Assembly: GCF_001044395.1 (NCBI RefSeq)
Contig: NZ_JANU01000006.1
Span: 62,001 to 126,000, forward strand
Direction: 5' to 3'
Length of the DNA stretch: 64,000 nucleotides
Origin: Caenimonas sp. SL110
GTDB taxonomy: Bacteria; Pseudomonadota; Gammaproteobacteria; Burkholderiales; Burkholderiaceae_C
Both the position numbers and the translations under genes were made by a program. Below, in pieces: positions 1 to 8,631 of the stretch. The stretch's first letter is position 1. The number at the start of each line of letters is the position of its first letter. The notes beneath the pieces were generated by a model. The model did not search any database and had not been told where the DNA came from. It saw only the letters and a list, made by a program, of their open reading frames with translations.

Positions 1-603
1 TACAAGGACGGCGAACTCATCTGCGCGCGCGGCGATGCGGCGGACGAGTGGAGCGCTGTGTCCAAAGGCGCGGTACGGGTGAGCTCCACCTCGATCTCGG
101 GCAAGCAGGTCACGCTCACCTACGTGGAGCCGGGTGTGTGGTTTGGCGATGTGGCGATTTTCGACGGCGACCGGCGCACGCACGATGCCTATGCGCACGG
201 CGACACCAGCATGCTCACTGTGTCGCGCGGCGACCTGCGGCGCATCCTGACCGAACACACCGAGCTGTACGAGGCGCTGCTTCGGCTGCACGCACGCCGC
301 ATTCGGCAGCTGTTCGGCCTGGTGGAAGACTTGAACACCCTGCCCTTGCGCGCGCGGCTGGCCAAGCAGCTCACGCACCTGGCCCGCAGCTACGGTGTGC
401 CGTCGCTCTCAGACGCGCGCGAAGTGCGTATCGGCTTGCAGCTGGCCCAGGAAGAACTGGCGCAGTTGCTGGGCGCATCACGCCAGCGCGTGAACCAGGA
501 ACTCAAGGCGATGGAGCGCGAGGACGTGATCCGCATCGAACCGGGCGGGCTGGTTGTGCGCAATCGCGAAGCGCTCATGAAAATCATCGACGCTGAACTT
601 TGA
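1..603 (+). CDS. Crp/Fnr family transcriptional regulator (5' end outside window)
   Basis: The reading frame is open from base 1, so the start codon lies upstream and only about 200 C-terminal residues are present. The first part reads as a cyclic-nucleotide-binding beta roll (GVWFGDVAIFDGDRRTHDA), followed by a long dimerisation helix and a winged helix-turn-helix (LAQEELAQLLGASRQRVNQELKAME). This order is that of the Crp/Fnr family. No Fnr-type cysteine cluster can be judged because the N-terminus is missing. The downstream phosphotransferase gene begins 13 bp after the stop and may be cotranscribed. Effector and targets cannot be inferred. Confidence 0.9.
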   Translation, partial: YKDGELICARGDAADEWSAVSKGAVRVSSTSISGKQVTLTYVEPGVWFGDVAIFDGDRRTHDAYAHGDTSMLTVSRGDLRRILTEHTELYEALLRLHARRIRQLFGLVEDLNTLPLRARLAKQLTHLARSYGVPSLSDAREVRIGLQLAQEELAQLLGASRQRVNQELKAMEREDVIRIEPGGLVVRNREALMKIIDAEL

Positions 604-616
604 CAAGAACAATTCG

Positions 617-1720
617 ATGACCAACTACGACCACTTTATCGGCACGCGCGCTGTCTCCGACAAGCACGCCTTCGACACCGGCGCACTCACCGCCTGGCTC
701 GAAAAAAACCTGGACGGTTTCAGCGGCCCGCTCACCGTCGAAATGTTCAAGGGCGGCCAGTCCAACCCGACCTACAAGCTCGTCACACCCGGCAAGAGCT
801 ATGTGATGCGCGCCAAGCCCGGCCCGGTAGCCAAACTGCTCCCCTCGGCCCACGCAGTCGAGCGCGAGTTCGCCGTGATGAGCGGCCTGGGCGGCACCGA
901 TGTGCCCGTGCCCCACATGTACTGCCTGTGCGAAGACGAATCCGTCATCGGCCGCGCGTTCTACATCATGGAGTTCATGCAGGGCCGCGTGCTGTGGGAC
1001 CAGGCCCTGCCCGACATGACACCCGCGCAGCGCGCCGAAATCTACGACGAGATGAACCGCGTGATCGCGGCGCTGCACACGGTTGACTTCGCATCGCGTG
1101 GCCTCGCGGGCTACGGCAAGCCCGGCAACTACTTCGACCGCCAGATCGGCCGATGGAGCAAGCAGTACAAGGCATCGGCCGATGGTGCGGGTCCGATGAG
1201 CCAGCCGATTGCCGAGATGGAGCAGCTGGTGGAGTGGCTGCCGAAAAACCTACCGGCCGCTGCGCGCGACGAAGCCAGGGTGTCCATCGTGCACGGCGAC
1301 TTTCGCCTGGACAACCTGATGTTCCACGCCACTGAGCCGCGCATCATCGCGGTGCTCGACTGGGAGCTGTCCACGCTGGGGCATCCGATGGCCGACTTCA
1401 GTTATCACTGCATGGCCTGGCACATTCCGCACAGCGCATCGCGCGGCATCGGCGGGCTCGACCTTCAGGCACTGGGCATTCCCTCCGAAGAGCAATACAT
1501 CCAGCGCTATTGCGAACGCACGGGCCTGGCCACGCCGCAAGAGCTCAAGGGCGACTGGAATTTCTATCTCGCCTACAACATGTTCCGCATCGCCGCGATC
1601 CTGCAAGGCATTGCCAAGCGGGTCGAGACCGGCACGGCGTCCAGCGCGCAGGCCGCAGCGTCGGGCGCAGGCGCCAGGCCGATGGCCCAACTCGCCTGGC
1701 AGTTCGCGCAAAAAGCCTGA
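617..1720 (+). CDS. phosphotransferase family protein (APH/ACAD10-11 kinase-like)
   Basis: A 367-residue protein with the aminoglycoside phosphotransferase/choline kinase fold. The catalytic loop reads HGDFRLDNLMF with HGD at residues 226-228, and the metal-binding segment reads LDWELSTLGHP with Asp near residue 248. The N-terminal lobe carries a FKGGQSNPTYKL nucleotide-binding loop. It resembles the kinase-like domain fused to acyl-CoA dehydrogenase in ACAD10/ACAD11, and here the next gene is an acyl-CoA dehydrogenase, 48 bp downstream. By analogy the pair may phosphorylate and then remove the hydroxyl of a hydroxyacyl-CoA; that is inference. It is unlikely to be an antibiotic resistance gene. 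Confidence 0.85.
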   Translation: MTNYDHFIGTRAVSDKHAFDTGALTAWLEKNLDGFSGPLTVEMFKGGQSNPTYKLVTPGKSYVMRAKPGPVAKLLPSAHAVEREFAVMSGLGGTDVPVPHMYCLCEDESVIGRAFYIMEFMQGRVLWDQALPDMTPAQRAEIYDEMNRVIAALHTVDFASRGLAGYGKPGNYFDRQIGRWSKQYKASADGAGPMSQPIAEMEQLVEWLPKNLPAAARDEARVSIVHGDFRLDNLMFHATEPRIIAVLDWELSTLGHPMADFSYHCMAWHIPHSASRGIGGLDLQALGIPSEEQYIQRYCERTGLATPQELKGDWNFYLAYNMFRIAAILQGIAKRVETGTASSAQAAASGAGARPMAQLAWQFAQKA

Positions 1721-1768
1721 ACTGCCGCACCGCATAACGCCACAAGCACTTACCCAAGGAAGACACAC

Positions 1769-3043
1769 ATGGACTTCGAGTACTCACCCAAGACCCGTGA
1801 ACTGCAGGCCAAGCTGCTCAAGTTCATGGACGACCACATCTATCCGAACGAGAAGGCGTACCACGAGGAGCTCGAAGCCAACACCAAGGCAGGCAAGCGC
1901 TGGTCGGCCCTGAACACCATCGAGAACCTCAAACCCAAGGCACGCGCTGCGGGCCTGTGGAACCTGTTCCTGCCGGTCGATAGCGCATCGGCATCGGGCT
2001 ACGAGGGCGCGGGCCTGACCAACCAGGAATACGCACCGCTGGCCGAAATCATGGGCCGGGTGCAGTGGTCCAGCGAGGTCTTCAACTGCTCGGCTCCCGA
2101 CACGGGCAACATGGAAACGATCGCGCGTTACGGCTCGGAGGCGATCAAGGCGCGTTGGCTCAAGCCCTTGCTCGAAGGCCAGATCCGCTCGGCCTTTGCC
2201 ATGACCGAGCCCGACGTCGCTTCGTCGGACGCAACCAACATCGCCACCCGCATCGAGCGCGATGGCGGCGACTACGTCATCAACGGACGCAAGTGGTGGA
2301 TCTCCGGTGCGGCCGATCCGCGCTGCGCCGTCTTCATCACGATGGGCAAGACCGACCCGGAAGCGCCCCGCCATTCGCAGCAAAGCATGATCATCGTGCC
2401 GGCCGATGCCAAAGGCATCCGCATCGTGCGACCGCTCACCGTGTTCGGCTACGACGACGCGCCACACGGCCACGTCGAGATGTTTTTCGAGAACGTGCGA
2501 GTGCCCGCGGACAACATCCTGCTGGGCGAAGGACGTGGCTTCGAGATTGCACAAGGCCGCCTGGGCCCCGGACGCATCCACCACTGCATGCGCCTGATCG
2601 GCCTGGCCGAGCGCGCACTCGAATTGATGTGCCGCCGTGCCCTCTCGCGTGTGGCATTTGGCAAGACCGTGGCGCAGCAGACGGTGACGCAAGAGCGCAT
2701 CGCCGAAGCCCGCTGCAAGATCGACATGGCTCGCCTGCTCACCTTGCGCGCGGCCTGGCTGATGGACATCGCCGGCAACAAGGTTGCCAAGAACGACATC
2801 GCGATGATCAAGGTGGTGGCGCCTAACATGGCGCTGCAGGTGATCGACTGGGCCATGCAGGTTCATGGCGGCGGCGGCGTGAGCGGCGATTTCCCGCTGG
2901 CGTCTGCCTGGGCAGGCGCACGCACGCTGCGGTTTGCGGACGGCCCGGATGAGGTGCACCGCAATGCGATTGCCAAGTGGGAACTGGGCAAGTACGGCGC
3001 TTACGGCAAGGATGCCGAAGTGCCGATCACACGCGGAAGCTGA
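1769..3043 (+). CDS. acyl-CoA dehydrogenase family protein (ACAD11-like)
   Basis: A 424-residue flavoprotein of the acyl-CoA dehydrogenase family. It shows the FAD/substrate segment [15 protein letters not shown] around residue 146, a WWISGA block, and the C-terminal signature [16 protein letters not shown] near residue 394. The length fits the ACAD10/11 type, slightly longer than short-chain enzymes. An AAGGAAG ribosome binding site precedes the ATG. Its partner is the kinase-like protein immediately upstream, a pairing that mirrors the fused eukaryotic ACAD11. Substrate chain length cannot be read from the sequence. Confidence 0.92.
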   Translation: MDFEYSPKTRELQAKLLKFMDDHIYPNEKAYHEELEANTKAGKRWSALNTIENLKPKARAAGLWNLFLPVDSASASGYEGAGLTNQEYAPLAEIMGRVQWSSEVFNCSAPDTGNMETIARYGSEAIKARWLKPLLEGQIRSAFAMTEPDVASSDATNIATRIERDGGDYVINGRKWWISGAADPRCAVFITMGKTDPEAPRHSQQSMIIVPADAKGIRIVRPLTVFGYDDAPHGHVEMFFENVRVPADNILLGEGRGFEIAQGRLGPGRIHHCMRLIGLAERALELMCRRALSRVAFGKTVAQQTVTQERIAEARCKIDMARLLTLRAAWLMDIAGNKVAKNDIAMIKVVAPNMALQVIDWAMQVHGGGGVSGDFPLASAWAGARTLRFADGPDEVHRNAIAKWELGKYGAYGKDAEVPITRGS

Positions 3044-3059
3044 ACTCCAGCAAAGTGGC

Positions 3060-3250
3060 TGTCATTGCGGACTAGCTCCGCAAGCCACCGCAAATCGGCA
3101 GCGGTGCCTGATCCATCGCTGCATGGATGCCGGATCCAGTCCGGCATGACATCCGCAGGCCTGCTGTCATTGCGGACTTGATCCGCAATCCATGACTTCT
3201 GCCGCCGCTTGCGCATCGCGGTAGCCGACGGATCAGGTGCGGCATGACAT
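3060..3250. repeat. composite palindromic repeat cluster 1
   Basis: Intergenic block with two intact palindromic units and degenerate flanking copies. One unit is GTCATTGCGGACTTGATCC-type (3175-3193), the other GGATGCCGGATCCAGTCC-type (3125-3144). The same units recur at 8511, 14682, 46561, 53825 and 63809. It lies between two convergent genes and could act as an mRNA 3' structure. Confidence 0.8.
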
Positions 3251-3255
3251 CCGCG

Positions 3256-3957
3256 TCAGCCCCTGGGCTCCGGTCCCAGGTTGACCAGGGCCGAATCACA
3301 GCACGTCTGGAAGATCAGTGAAGCATGCCGCAGGGTCGGCATGCCCGCCGGTGAATATTCCATGCGCAGATAGGCCTTGCCGCGCAGGATGAGGATCATG
3401 AACGGAACCTCGACCGAGGGCGCCGGTTCGGGCCAGTCCGTCATCATCATTGCAAGCTGCGGCTCTATCCAGGCCATCGCATTTTCGCGGCGGTCGGTCA
3501 GCACGCTGTACCGTTCCCAGAACTCCTGAGACGGCCCTTCCCAGCCGACCTCCTCGAACATGGCAAGCCAGCGCATCTCTTCGGGCAGGCTCGGATCGAT
3601 CTGCGTCTGCAGCGGATCGGTGAACATGGAATACGCCTTCTTTTCCAGCGCCTCCTTCAGCGGCTTGTTCATGACGAGCACTGCCACCTCATCACGCACG
3701 GCCAGCTCGGCACGGGCGCGGAGTTCTTCCCCCAGGATGTAGTTGCGTGTGGGACGCCCGATCTGCATGCGCCAGGGCTTGCCGTTGATATTTCCCTGGA
3801 GCGCGACTTCGTGCCCGCTGCCGTCGATGGAAAAACCAAAGCCCTGGGTCGCGGCCCATTCAGACATGGGGCCATACGAGTGCTGGGAGGCTGGGCCCTC
3901 TGCCGGCGACGCTTGTTTCGCGCCTCTGGAAAGAGCCTTTTTGATGCGATCAAACAT
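3256..3957 (-). CDS. conserved hypothetical protein
   Basis: A 233-residue soluble protein I do not recognise. It begins MFDRIKKALSRGAKQ, has no signal peptide or membrane segment, and has a mixed alpha/beta composition. The segment EVALQGNINGKPWRMQIGRPTR looks like a small beta sheet, followed by an acidic helical stretch around LPEEMRWLAMFEEVGWEG. The gene is convergent with the acyl-CoA dehydrogenase and divergent from the GST gene, so it is probably a single transcription unit. No function is proposed. Confidence 0.7.
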   Translation of the reverse strand: MFDRIKKALSRGAKQASPAEGPASQHSYGPMSEWAATQGFGFSIDGSGHEVALQGNINGKPWRMQIGRPTRNYILGEELRARAELAVRDEVAVLVMNKPLKEALEKKAYSMFTDPLQTQIDPSLPEEMRWLAMFEEVGWEGPSQEFWERYSVLTDRRENAMAWIEPQLAMMMTDWPEPAPSVEVPFMILILRGKAYLRMEYSPAGMPTLRHASLIFQTCCDSALVNLGPEPRG

Positions 3958-3974
3958 GCGCTGGACGTTTCCCC

Positions 3975-3980
3975 TAGAGT
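3975..3980 (+). promoter_or_regulatory. possible -10 element of GST gene
   Basis: TAGAGT followed by CGC lies 34 bp before the chosen GST start. The same CCTAGAGTCGC string occurs before cysI at 26477-26487. The recurrence is the only support; no convincing -35 is seen. Confidence 0.3.
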
Positions 3981-4013
3981 CGCATTATTCATGAACCCAT
4001 GCCGGAGCAACAA

Positions 4014-4706
4014 ATGATCGAGGTATTTTCGTGGGCAACGCCCAACGGGCACAAGGTCCACATCATGCTGGAGGAATGCGGCCTGCCCTACCAGGTGACG
4101 GCGGTGAACATCGGCACCGGCGACCAGTTCAAGCCCGAGTTCCTCAAGATCAGCCCGAACAACAAGATCCCGGCAATCATTGACCCGCAAGGCCCCGACG
4201 GCAAACCGATCCACCTGTTCGAGTCGGGCGCCATCCTCATCTACCTGGCGGCCAAAACCGGGCGCTTCATGCCTGCAACCGATCGCGAAAAATACGACGT
4301 GCTGCAGTGGCTGATGTTCCAGATGGGCGGCGTCGGCCCGATGCTGGGCCAGGCGCACCACTTTCGCCTGTACGCACCCGAGAAGGTGGAGTACGCAGTC
4401 AATCGCTACTCCAACGAGGCCAAGCGGCTCTATGGCGTCATCGAGCGACGCCTCCAGGAAAGCAAATGGCTGGGCGGAAAAGAATATTCCATCGCCGATA
4501 TCGCCACGTTCCCGTGGATTCGCAGCTGGGAAAAGCAGGGACTGGCGCTTTCCGACTACCCCGCTGTGGAGCAATGGGTTCGCAAGATCGAAGAGCGACC
4601 CGCGGTGCAACGCGGCGTCAAGGTGCTGGCGGACCTTCGCAAGCCCATCACGGACGACAAGGCGCGGGAAATACTGTTCGGCAAGACCCAGTACGAGAGG
4701 CGCTAA
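4014..4706 (+). CDS. glutathione S-transferase family protein (YfcG/YghU-like)
   Basis: A 230-residue GST. The N-terminal thioredoxin fold reads MIEVFSWATPNGHKVHIMLEECG, with the TPNG motif of the nu-class disulfide-bond oxidoreductases YfcG/YghU, and contains the cis-proline segment NNKIPAIID. The C-terminal half is all helical, with an SIADIATFPWIRSW motif. A GGAG ribosome binding site at 4004-4007 lies six bases before ATG 4014, which I prefer to the upstream ATG at 3999. The likely role is glutathione-dependent disulfide or peroxide chemistry in the cytoplasm. Confidence 0.9.
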   Translation: MIEVFSWATPNGHKVHIMLEECGLPYQVTAVNIGTGDQFKPEFLKISPNNKIPAIIDPQGPDGKPIHLFESGAILIYLAAKTGRFMPATDREKYDVLQWLMFQMGGVGPMLGQAHHFRLYAPEKVEYAVNRYSNEAKRLYGVIERRLQESKWLGGKEYSIADIATFPWIRSWEKQGLALSDYPAVEQWVRKIEERPAVQRGVKVLADLRKPITDDKAREILFGKTQYERR

Positions 4707-4730
4707 TACTCCGCGCCCCCTGCCCCAACC

Positions 4731-5513
4731 TCAGTTGCTTCCAGCCTCGCTGGTCGGGCCCTTGACGGTCTGGAAGCCGAAAACATCGCGAAGCGGCTTC
4801 GTCTCGGGCAGCACATACACAACGCCGTAAGTCCCCTTGAACATCGGGCTCACGACCTCGTCGTAGAAAGGCACAGGCACGTTGATGCATCCGTAGGTGA
4901 TGCGCTTGTCCGCGACAGATGCAGATGCAAGCCGCTCTGCACGCCGCTCTTTGGGTGTGCCCTTCACGACGCGGTGCAGGGACAGGGCCGATTCGTAGTC
5001 CACCCACAGCACCTCGATGCCATGAATGTCCTTTGCGAGCGACGCCATGAAGCGGCCCGCAGGGGTTGTGCGTTCTTCCGGCTTGATGGCGGAGAGCTTT
5101 TTCTGTCCGATGCCGGGAACGGTGTGGTCGCCAATCGCGACGCCCAAAAGCGCGGTGGTCGTTCCCCGAAGCTTGCCATCGGGCTGGAATACAAAGACGC
5201 GCGCCTGAAGTTTGTCGATCACCATGAAAGGCAGGTTCTTGTGGTCGCCCGACTGGAGCACCCAGTCGGCCACTTCACGGGCCTGGCTCGACGGCGTCGT
5301 GGGTCCGAAATCGGCCCTGCGCGGTGGTTCAACAAGGCCCTGCTGAAGGCTGATGGCAGGTTCTACGGGAACCGGAACCTTGAATGCCGCTGGCTGGTCG
5401 GCCGCGATGGCCGCAAATCCCCCGAGACACAAAGTCAGGATGACTGCGCATCCTCGAATCCGTCCGGCAAAACCCATCATGTCCTTGAACCCCAAATGAA
5501 ACATCCGAAACAT
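4731..5513 (-). CDS. L,D-transpeptidase (YkuD) family protein, exported
   Basis: About 260 residues. A hydrophobic signal sequence (GCAVILTLCLGGFAAIAA) precedes a mature region with YkuD features: LSLHRVVKG and then KRITYGCINVP, whose cysteine corresponds to the catalytic Cys of L,D-transpeptidases. The usual SHGC is replaced by TYGC. The role would be cell-wall peptide cross-linking or protein anchoring in the periplasm, but the enzyme may be divergent. The start is uncertain: the ATG pair at 5480/5477, preceded by AAGGA, gives a more normal signal peptide than the ATG at 5513. Confidence 0.75.
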   Translation of the reverse strand: MFRMFHLGFKDMMGFAGRIRGCAVILTLCLGGFAAIAADQPAAFKVPVPVEPAISLQQGLVEPPRRADFGPTTPSSQAREVADWVLQSGDHKNLPFMVIDKLQARVFVFQPDGKLRGTTTALLGVAIGDHTVPGIGQKKLSAIKPEERTTPAGRFMASLAKDIHGIEVLWVDYESALSLHRVVKGTPKERRAERLASASVADKRITYGCINVPVPFYDEVVSPMFKGTYGVVYVLPETKPLRDVFGFQTVKGPTSEAGSN

Positions 5514-5579
5514 TCGCCGTTGCTGGAAGGCCCGGGAACGGCTGACCTGCGCCGAGTCTAAACCGCGATCGGCTCGCGT

Positions 5580-5600
5580 GGGTGCGTGTTACACGCACCC
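5580..5600. other. 9-bp perfect hairpin between terminator and transpeptidase start
   Basis: GGGTGCGTG-TTA-CACGCACCC is a perfect inverted repeat. It lies just beyond the ompA-type terminator. It may be an operator of the transpeptidase gene or a second stop structure; no further evidence. Confidence 0.4.
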
Positions 5601-5641
5601 AAAGAAAAAGCACGGCGAAGATGCGATCTTCGCCGTGCTTT
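5601..5641 (-). terminator. rho-independent terminator of the OmpA-like gene
   Basis: A 15-bp stem (AAGCACGGCGAAGAT / ATCTTCGCCGTGCTT) with a GCG loop is followed on the minus strand by TTTTCTTT. This is a strong intrinsic terminator about 15 bases after the stop of the barrel gene. Confidence 0.9.
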
Positions 5642-5654
5642 GCGTTTCTAGCGC

Positions 5655-6473
5655 TTAGTTACGCCCTTGCTTCGGCGGCGGCTCTGGCGGCGGAGGCGGG
5701 GGAGGAGGAGGCGGCGGCGGTGGTGGCGGTGGCGGCACAACGCGCGGAGGCGGTGGTGGCGGCGGTGGCGGTGCTACGTAGACCGGAGCGGGCTGGACGA
5801 CCGGAACCACGCGCGGCACGGAGCCGAAGTAGTACACCAGGCCGACCGAAGCCATGTCGATGTGCGACTTGTTGCGCACAGCATCGTTGAAGCGATAGCG
5901 CTCCAGTTCTGCACGAACCGACAGGCGATCGGTGAACGCGTATTGCGCACCAATGCCGAACTTCGCGCGGACATGCATGTCACCATGATTGCCGGTGACT
6001 GCAGGGCCGCCCGTACGGAAGAACTCCGTGCGTTCGTCCATGTACGCAGCGCCGACCTTGCCGAAGACCGAGAAACGCTCGCCGAATGGGATGATGCCCA
6101 CCAGGTCGAGGTTCAGGCCCTTCGGGTTGACCGAGCCACCGAACGTGCCGATGGGGCTCGTGGTGTAGTCGTAGTTGAACTTGCCGAGGTTGAAATATCC
6201 ACCTTCCAGGGCAAAGTTGCGGCTCATGCGGTAGCCGCCGTAGACCTTGTAGCCGTTGCTGCTGTCGCTGTCGCGATAGGTCAGTACGCCATAGCCGGGG
6301 CCGGCGAACGGGGTGATGTTGTTGGCGCGCTCGAAGTCGCCGCTGGTCGAGCCGATACTGGCACCGGCATACCAGCCGTTAGGCTCGGCAGCAAGCGCGG
6401 AAGTACAAGCCATTACGGCAGCAGTCACAAGACTTAACTTGTGAATGGCCGGCAAATGCCTTCGTAGGTTCAT
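5655..6473 (-). CDS. OmpA-like outer membrane beta-barrel protein with polyproline tail
   Basis: A 272-residue protein with a signal peptide ending near ALAA. An eight-strand OmpA-type barrel follows, with alternating aromatic strands such as GWYAGASIG, YKVYGGYRMSRNFALEGGYF and a final SVGLVYYFG around residue 214. The remainder is an almost pure proline tail (two runs of 9 or more Pro) ending EPPPKQGRN. The OmpA peptidoglycan-binding domain that usually follows such a linker is absent, and a strong terminator follows directly. It is therefore a barrel-only porin-like protein or the remnant of a longer OmpA. Confidence 0.85.
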   Translation of the reverse strand: MNLRRHLPAIHKLSLVTAAVMACTSALAAEPNGWYAGASIGSTSGDFERANNITPFAGPGYGVLTYRDSDSSNGYKVYGGYRMSRNFALEGGYFNLGKFNYDYTTSPIGTFGGSVNPKGLNLDLVGIIPFGERFSVFGKVGAAYMDERTEFFRTGGPAVTGNHGDMHVRAKFGIGAQYAFTDRLSVRAELERYRFNDAVRNKSHIDMASVGLVYYFGSVPRVVPVVQPAPVYVAPPPPPPPPPRVVPPPPPPPPPPPPPPPPPEPPPKQGRN

Positions 6474-6793
6474 GATGGTTCCTGTAAGTTGTTCACGTTC
6501 CTGTGAGGAACTGGCGCTAGCATCGTGCAGCGCAGCACCCCACCCTGTAGGACAAGACCGTCTGATCCGTTAACGTGGCCGCAGGGCAACTCAACAGTCA
6601 TCCAGCTGTTTCCAATTGTGAGGAACCCCGCACGCGCACTGCGTTAGCACCATAATCGCCGCCCTTTTTTTCATGGGCCGCAAGAACCGCTGAGAGCGCC
6701 TGGGTGGTTGGCGAAAAAATGCGCAAAGGGGGGTGCAAACGCAAAGAGGCGTGCAAAGACAGGTGGGAAATGAGGTACGGGAGCGGCGCCGAT
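6474..6793. other. 320-bp region without a gene
   Basis: The left part is the 5' region of the OmpA-like gene, with an ACAGGA ribosome binding site just before its ATG and a GTTCC-N5-GGAAC inverted repeat near 6498-6515. The right part is low in coding signal and contains purine-rich stretches. No RNA gene or convincing promoter was recognised. Confidence 0.5.
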
Positions 6794-6870
6794 TGGCCTG
6801 CCCGGAGGGAATCGAACCCCCGACAACTTGCTTAGAAGGCAAGTGCTCTATCCAACTGAGCTACGGGCAG
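6794..6870 (-). tRNA. tRNA-Arg (TCT)
   Basis: On the minus strand the cloverleaf is complete. The acceptor CTGCCCG pairs with CGGGCAG, the D arm contains AGCTCAGTTGGATAGAGC, the anticodon loop is CTTCTAA (anticodon TCT), and the T loop is TTCGATT. CCA is encoded (TGG at 6794-6796 on the plus strand). Length is 77 nt. Confidence 0.97.
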
Positions 6871-6880
6871 TCAGGATGGA

Positions 6881-6908
6881 AAAAAGCCGTTGGGTTAGCA
6901 ACGGCTTT
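6881..6908 (-). terminator. terminator-like hairpin between two tRNAs
   Basis: AAAGCCGTTG-GGTTAG-CAACGGCTTT forms a 10-bp stem. On the minus strand it is followed by a run of T, downstream of tRNA-Pro and upstream of tRNA-Arg. It may separate the two transcripts or be a processing signal. Confidence 0.65.
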
Positions 6909-6922
6909 AACAACGGCTGAAA

Positions 6923-6999
6923 TGGTCGGGGCGACAGGATTCGAACTTGCGACTTCTGCGTCCCAAACGCAGCGCTCTACCAGACTGAGCTACACCCCG
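6923..6999 (-). tRNA. tRNA-Pro (TGG)
   Basis: Minus-strand cloverleaf of 77 nt. The acceptor CGGGGTG pairs with CGCCCCG (one G-T), the anticodon loop is TTTGGGA (anticodon TGG) between CTGCG and CGCAG, and the T loop is TTCGAAT. CCA is encoded. Confidence 0.97.
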
Positions 7000-7050
7000 A
7001 AGTCACGGATTGTACCTGCCCCAGCAGTCGATTCTGCGAGGCAGGTGCAA

Positions 7051-8475
7051 TTAGAGCTTCACGTATTCATATTCGACCGGCTGCGCATTGATGCCGCGGT
7101 CAGGCGGAGCGATCCAGCCGGCCATCTTTCCGGGGTCGGTCACGCGGTGCATCAGGCTCTTGACGAAGGCGATGTCTGCGTCAGACGGCAGCCAATCGGC
7201 CTTCTTCGCATCGAACTCGGCCTGCGTGATCGGCTGGCCCAGCGGATCGGTCGGGATGTTGGACCAAACGCCCACCTGGCGGCGAAAACGCGTCGAGGGC
7301 AGCTTCAATTCGAATGCGATGCCCGCACGCTTGATGGCCATGTTCCAGCGCGTCACGCCGACATTGCAGTCCTTCACATACTCCAGGCGCGTGATCTCGT
7401 TCATGCCGTTGCGGGTAGAGACGGACTGGTTCATCAGCCCGCCCTTGCCATCGGGCACCTGTATGGTCATCTCGGTATCGGACTCCACGTGGTCCGCGAA
7501 CTTGGCCTCATCGGGACGGCCCTTGATGCCGTTGCTGAAATAGTTGGCCGCATTCGATGACGACTCCGACCCGAACAGGTCCAGCGAACTGGTGAACCAG
7601 AAATTCATGAAGCGCTGGATCGTCGGCAAATCAATCACGCCGGCCTTGCGCAGCGTGGCGACGTCGTCGGTATCAAGCTCCTTCATCACCTCCAGCGTGC
7701 GCTTGATGACGCGGCCCACACCCGTCTCGCCGACAAACATGTGATGCGCTTCTTCGGTCAGCATGAAGCGAGTCGTGCGCGCGAGCGGATCGAACGCGCT
7801 CTCGGCAAAACTCTTGAGCTGGAACTTGCCATCACGGTCTGTGAAATACGTGAACATGAAAAACGACAGCCAGTTGTCCATCGGCTCGTTGAACGTCCCC
7901 AGGATGCGTGGCTTGTCCGGATCGCCGCTGTGGCGCTCGAGGAGTTCTTCGGCCTCTTCGCGGCCGTCGCGGCCGAAGTGCGCGTGCAACAGGTAAACCA
8001 TCGCCCACAGGTGCCGGCCTTCTTCCACGTTCACCTGGAACAGATTGCGCAGGTCGTACAGCGATGGCGCCGTGTGGCCGAGCAGGCGTTGCTGCTCAAC
8101 CGATGCGGGCTCGGTATCGCCTTGCGTCACGATGAGACGACGAAACGTCGAGCGGTACTCGCCGGGCACGTCCTGCCACACGTCCTGCCCCATGAAGTCG
8201 CCGAAGCCGATCTTGCGGCCCTCTTCCTTGTCGGCCAGGAAGATGCCCCAGCGGTACTCGGGCATCGGTGTGTAGCCGTAGCTGGCCCAGCCTTGCGCAT
8301 CAACGCCGACAGCAGTGCGCAGGAATACTTCCTTGGCCTTGAAGTCGCTGGGGCCCATCTCGTCCCACCAGTTCAGGAACGCGGGCTGCCAGTGTTCCAG
8401 CGCGCGCTGCAACTGGCGGTTTTCGCCGAGGTGGACATTGTTGGGAATGAGGGCCTGAAGATCGATATTGCTCAT
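7051..8475 (-). CDS. boxB: benzoyl-CoA 2,3-epoxidase subunit BoxB
   Basis: A 474-residue non-haem diiron oxygenase of aerobic benzoate degradation. It forms the 2,3-epoxide of benzoyl-CoA using O2 and electrons from a reductase (BoxA). Diiron ligands are visible as EEGRH around residues 150-153 and EEAHH around 240-243, positions that match the family. It is the last gene of boxR-boxC-boxB on the minus strand and is followed by tRNAs. The expected boxA is not next to it or elsewhere in the window. Confidence 0.96.
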   Translation of the reverse strand: MSNIDLQALIPNNVHLGENRQLQRALEHWQPAFLNWWDEMGPSDFKAKEVFLRTAVGVDAQGWASYGYTPMPEYRWGIFLADKEEGRKIGFGDFMGQDVWQDVPGEYRSTFRRLIVTQGDTEPASVEQQRLLGHTAPSLYDLRNLFQVNVEEGRHLWAMVYLLHAHFGRDGREEAEELLERHSGDPDKPRILGTFNEPMDNWLSFFMFTYFTDRDGKFQLKSFAESAFDPLARTTRFMLTEEAHHMFVGETGVGRVIKRTLEVMKELDTDDVATLRKAGVIDLPTIQRFMNFWFTSSLDLFGSESSSNAANYFSNGIKGRPDEAKFADHVESDTEMTIQVPDGKGGLMNQSVSTRNGMNEITRLEYVKDCNVGVTRWNMAIKRAGIAFELKLPSTRFRRQVGVWSNIPTDPLGQPITQAEFDAKKADWLPSDADIAFVKSLMHRVTDPGKMAGWIAPPDRGINAQPVEYEYVKL

Positions 8476-8510
8476 AGGGTTCTCTCGTAGTGATCACATG
8501 TTGCTGCCGG

Positions 8511-8623
8511 CTGTCATTGCGGGTTTGACTTCGTGCCGGATGTCATTGCGGACTTGATCCGCAATCCATGCCTTCAACCGCCGTCGAAATGCATGGATGC
8601 CGGATCGAGTCCGGCATGACAGC
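8511..8623. repeat. composite palindromic repeat cluster 2
   Basis: Lies between boxC and boxB. It contains a TGTCATTGCGGACTTGATCC unit (8541-8560) and, inverted, a GGATGCCGGATCGAGTCC unit (8594-8613), plus a degenerate half unit at 8511-8540. Because it separates two genes of one operon, it would be present in the polycistronic mRNA. Confidence 0.8.
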
Positions 8624-8631
8624 CTCAAAGG

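Noticed and set aside
617-1720. Aminoglycoside resistance kinase
   Set aside because: The fold is shared, but the sequence and the adjacent acyl-CoA dehydrogenase fit the ACAD10/11-associated kinase-like family.
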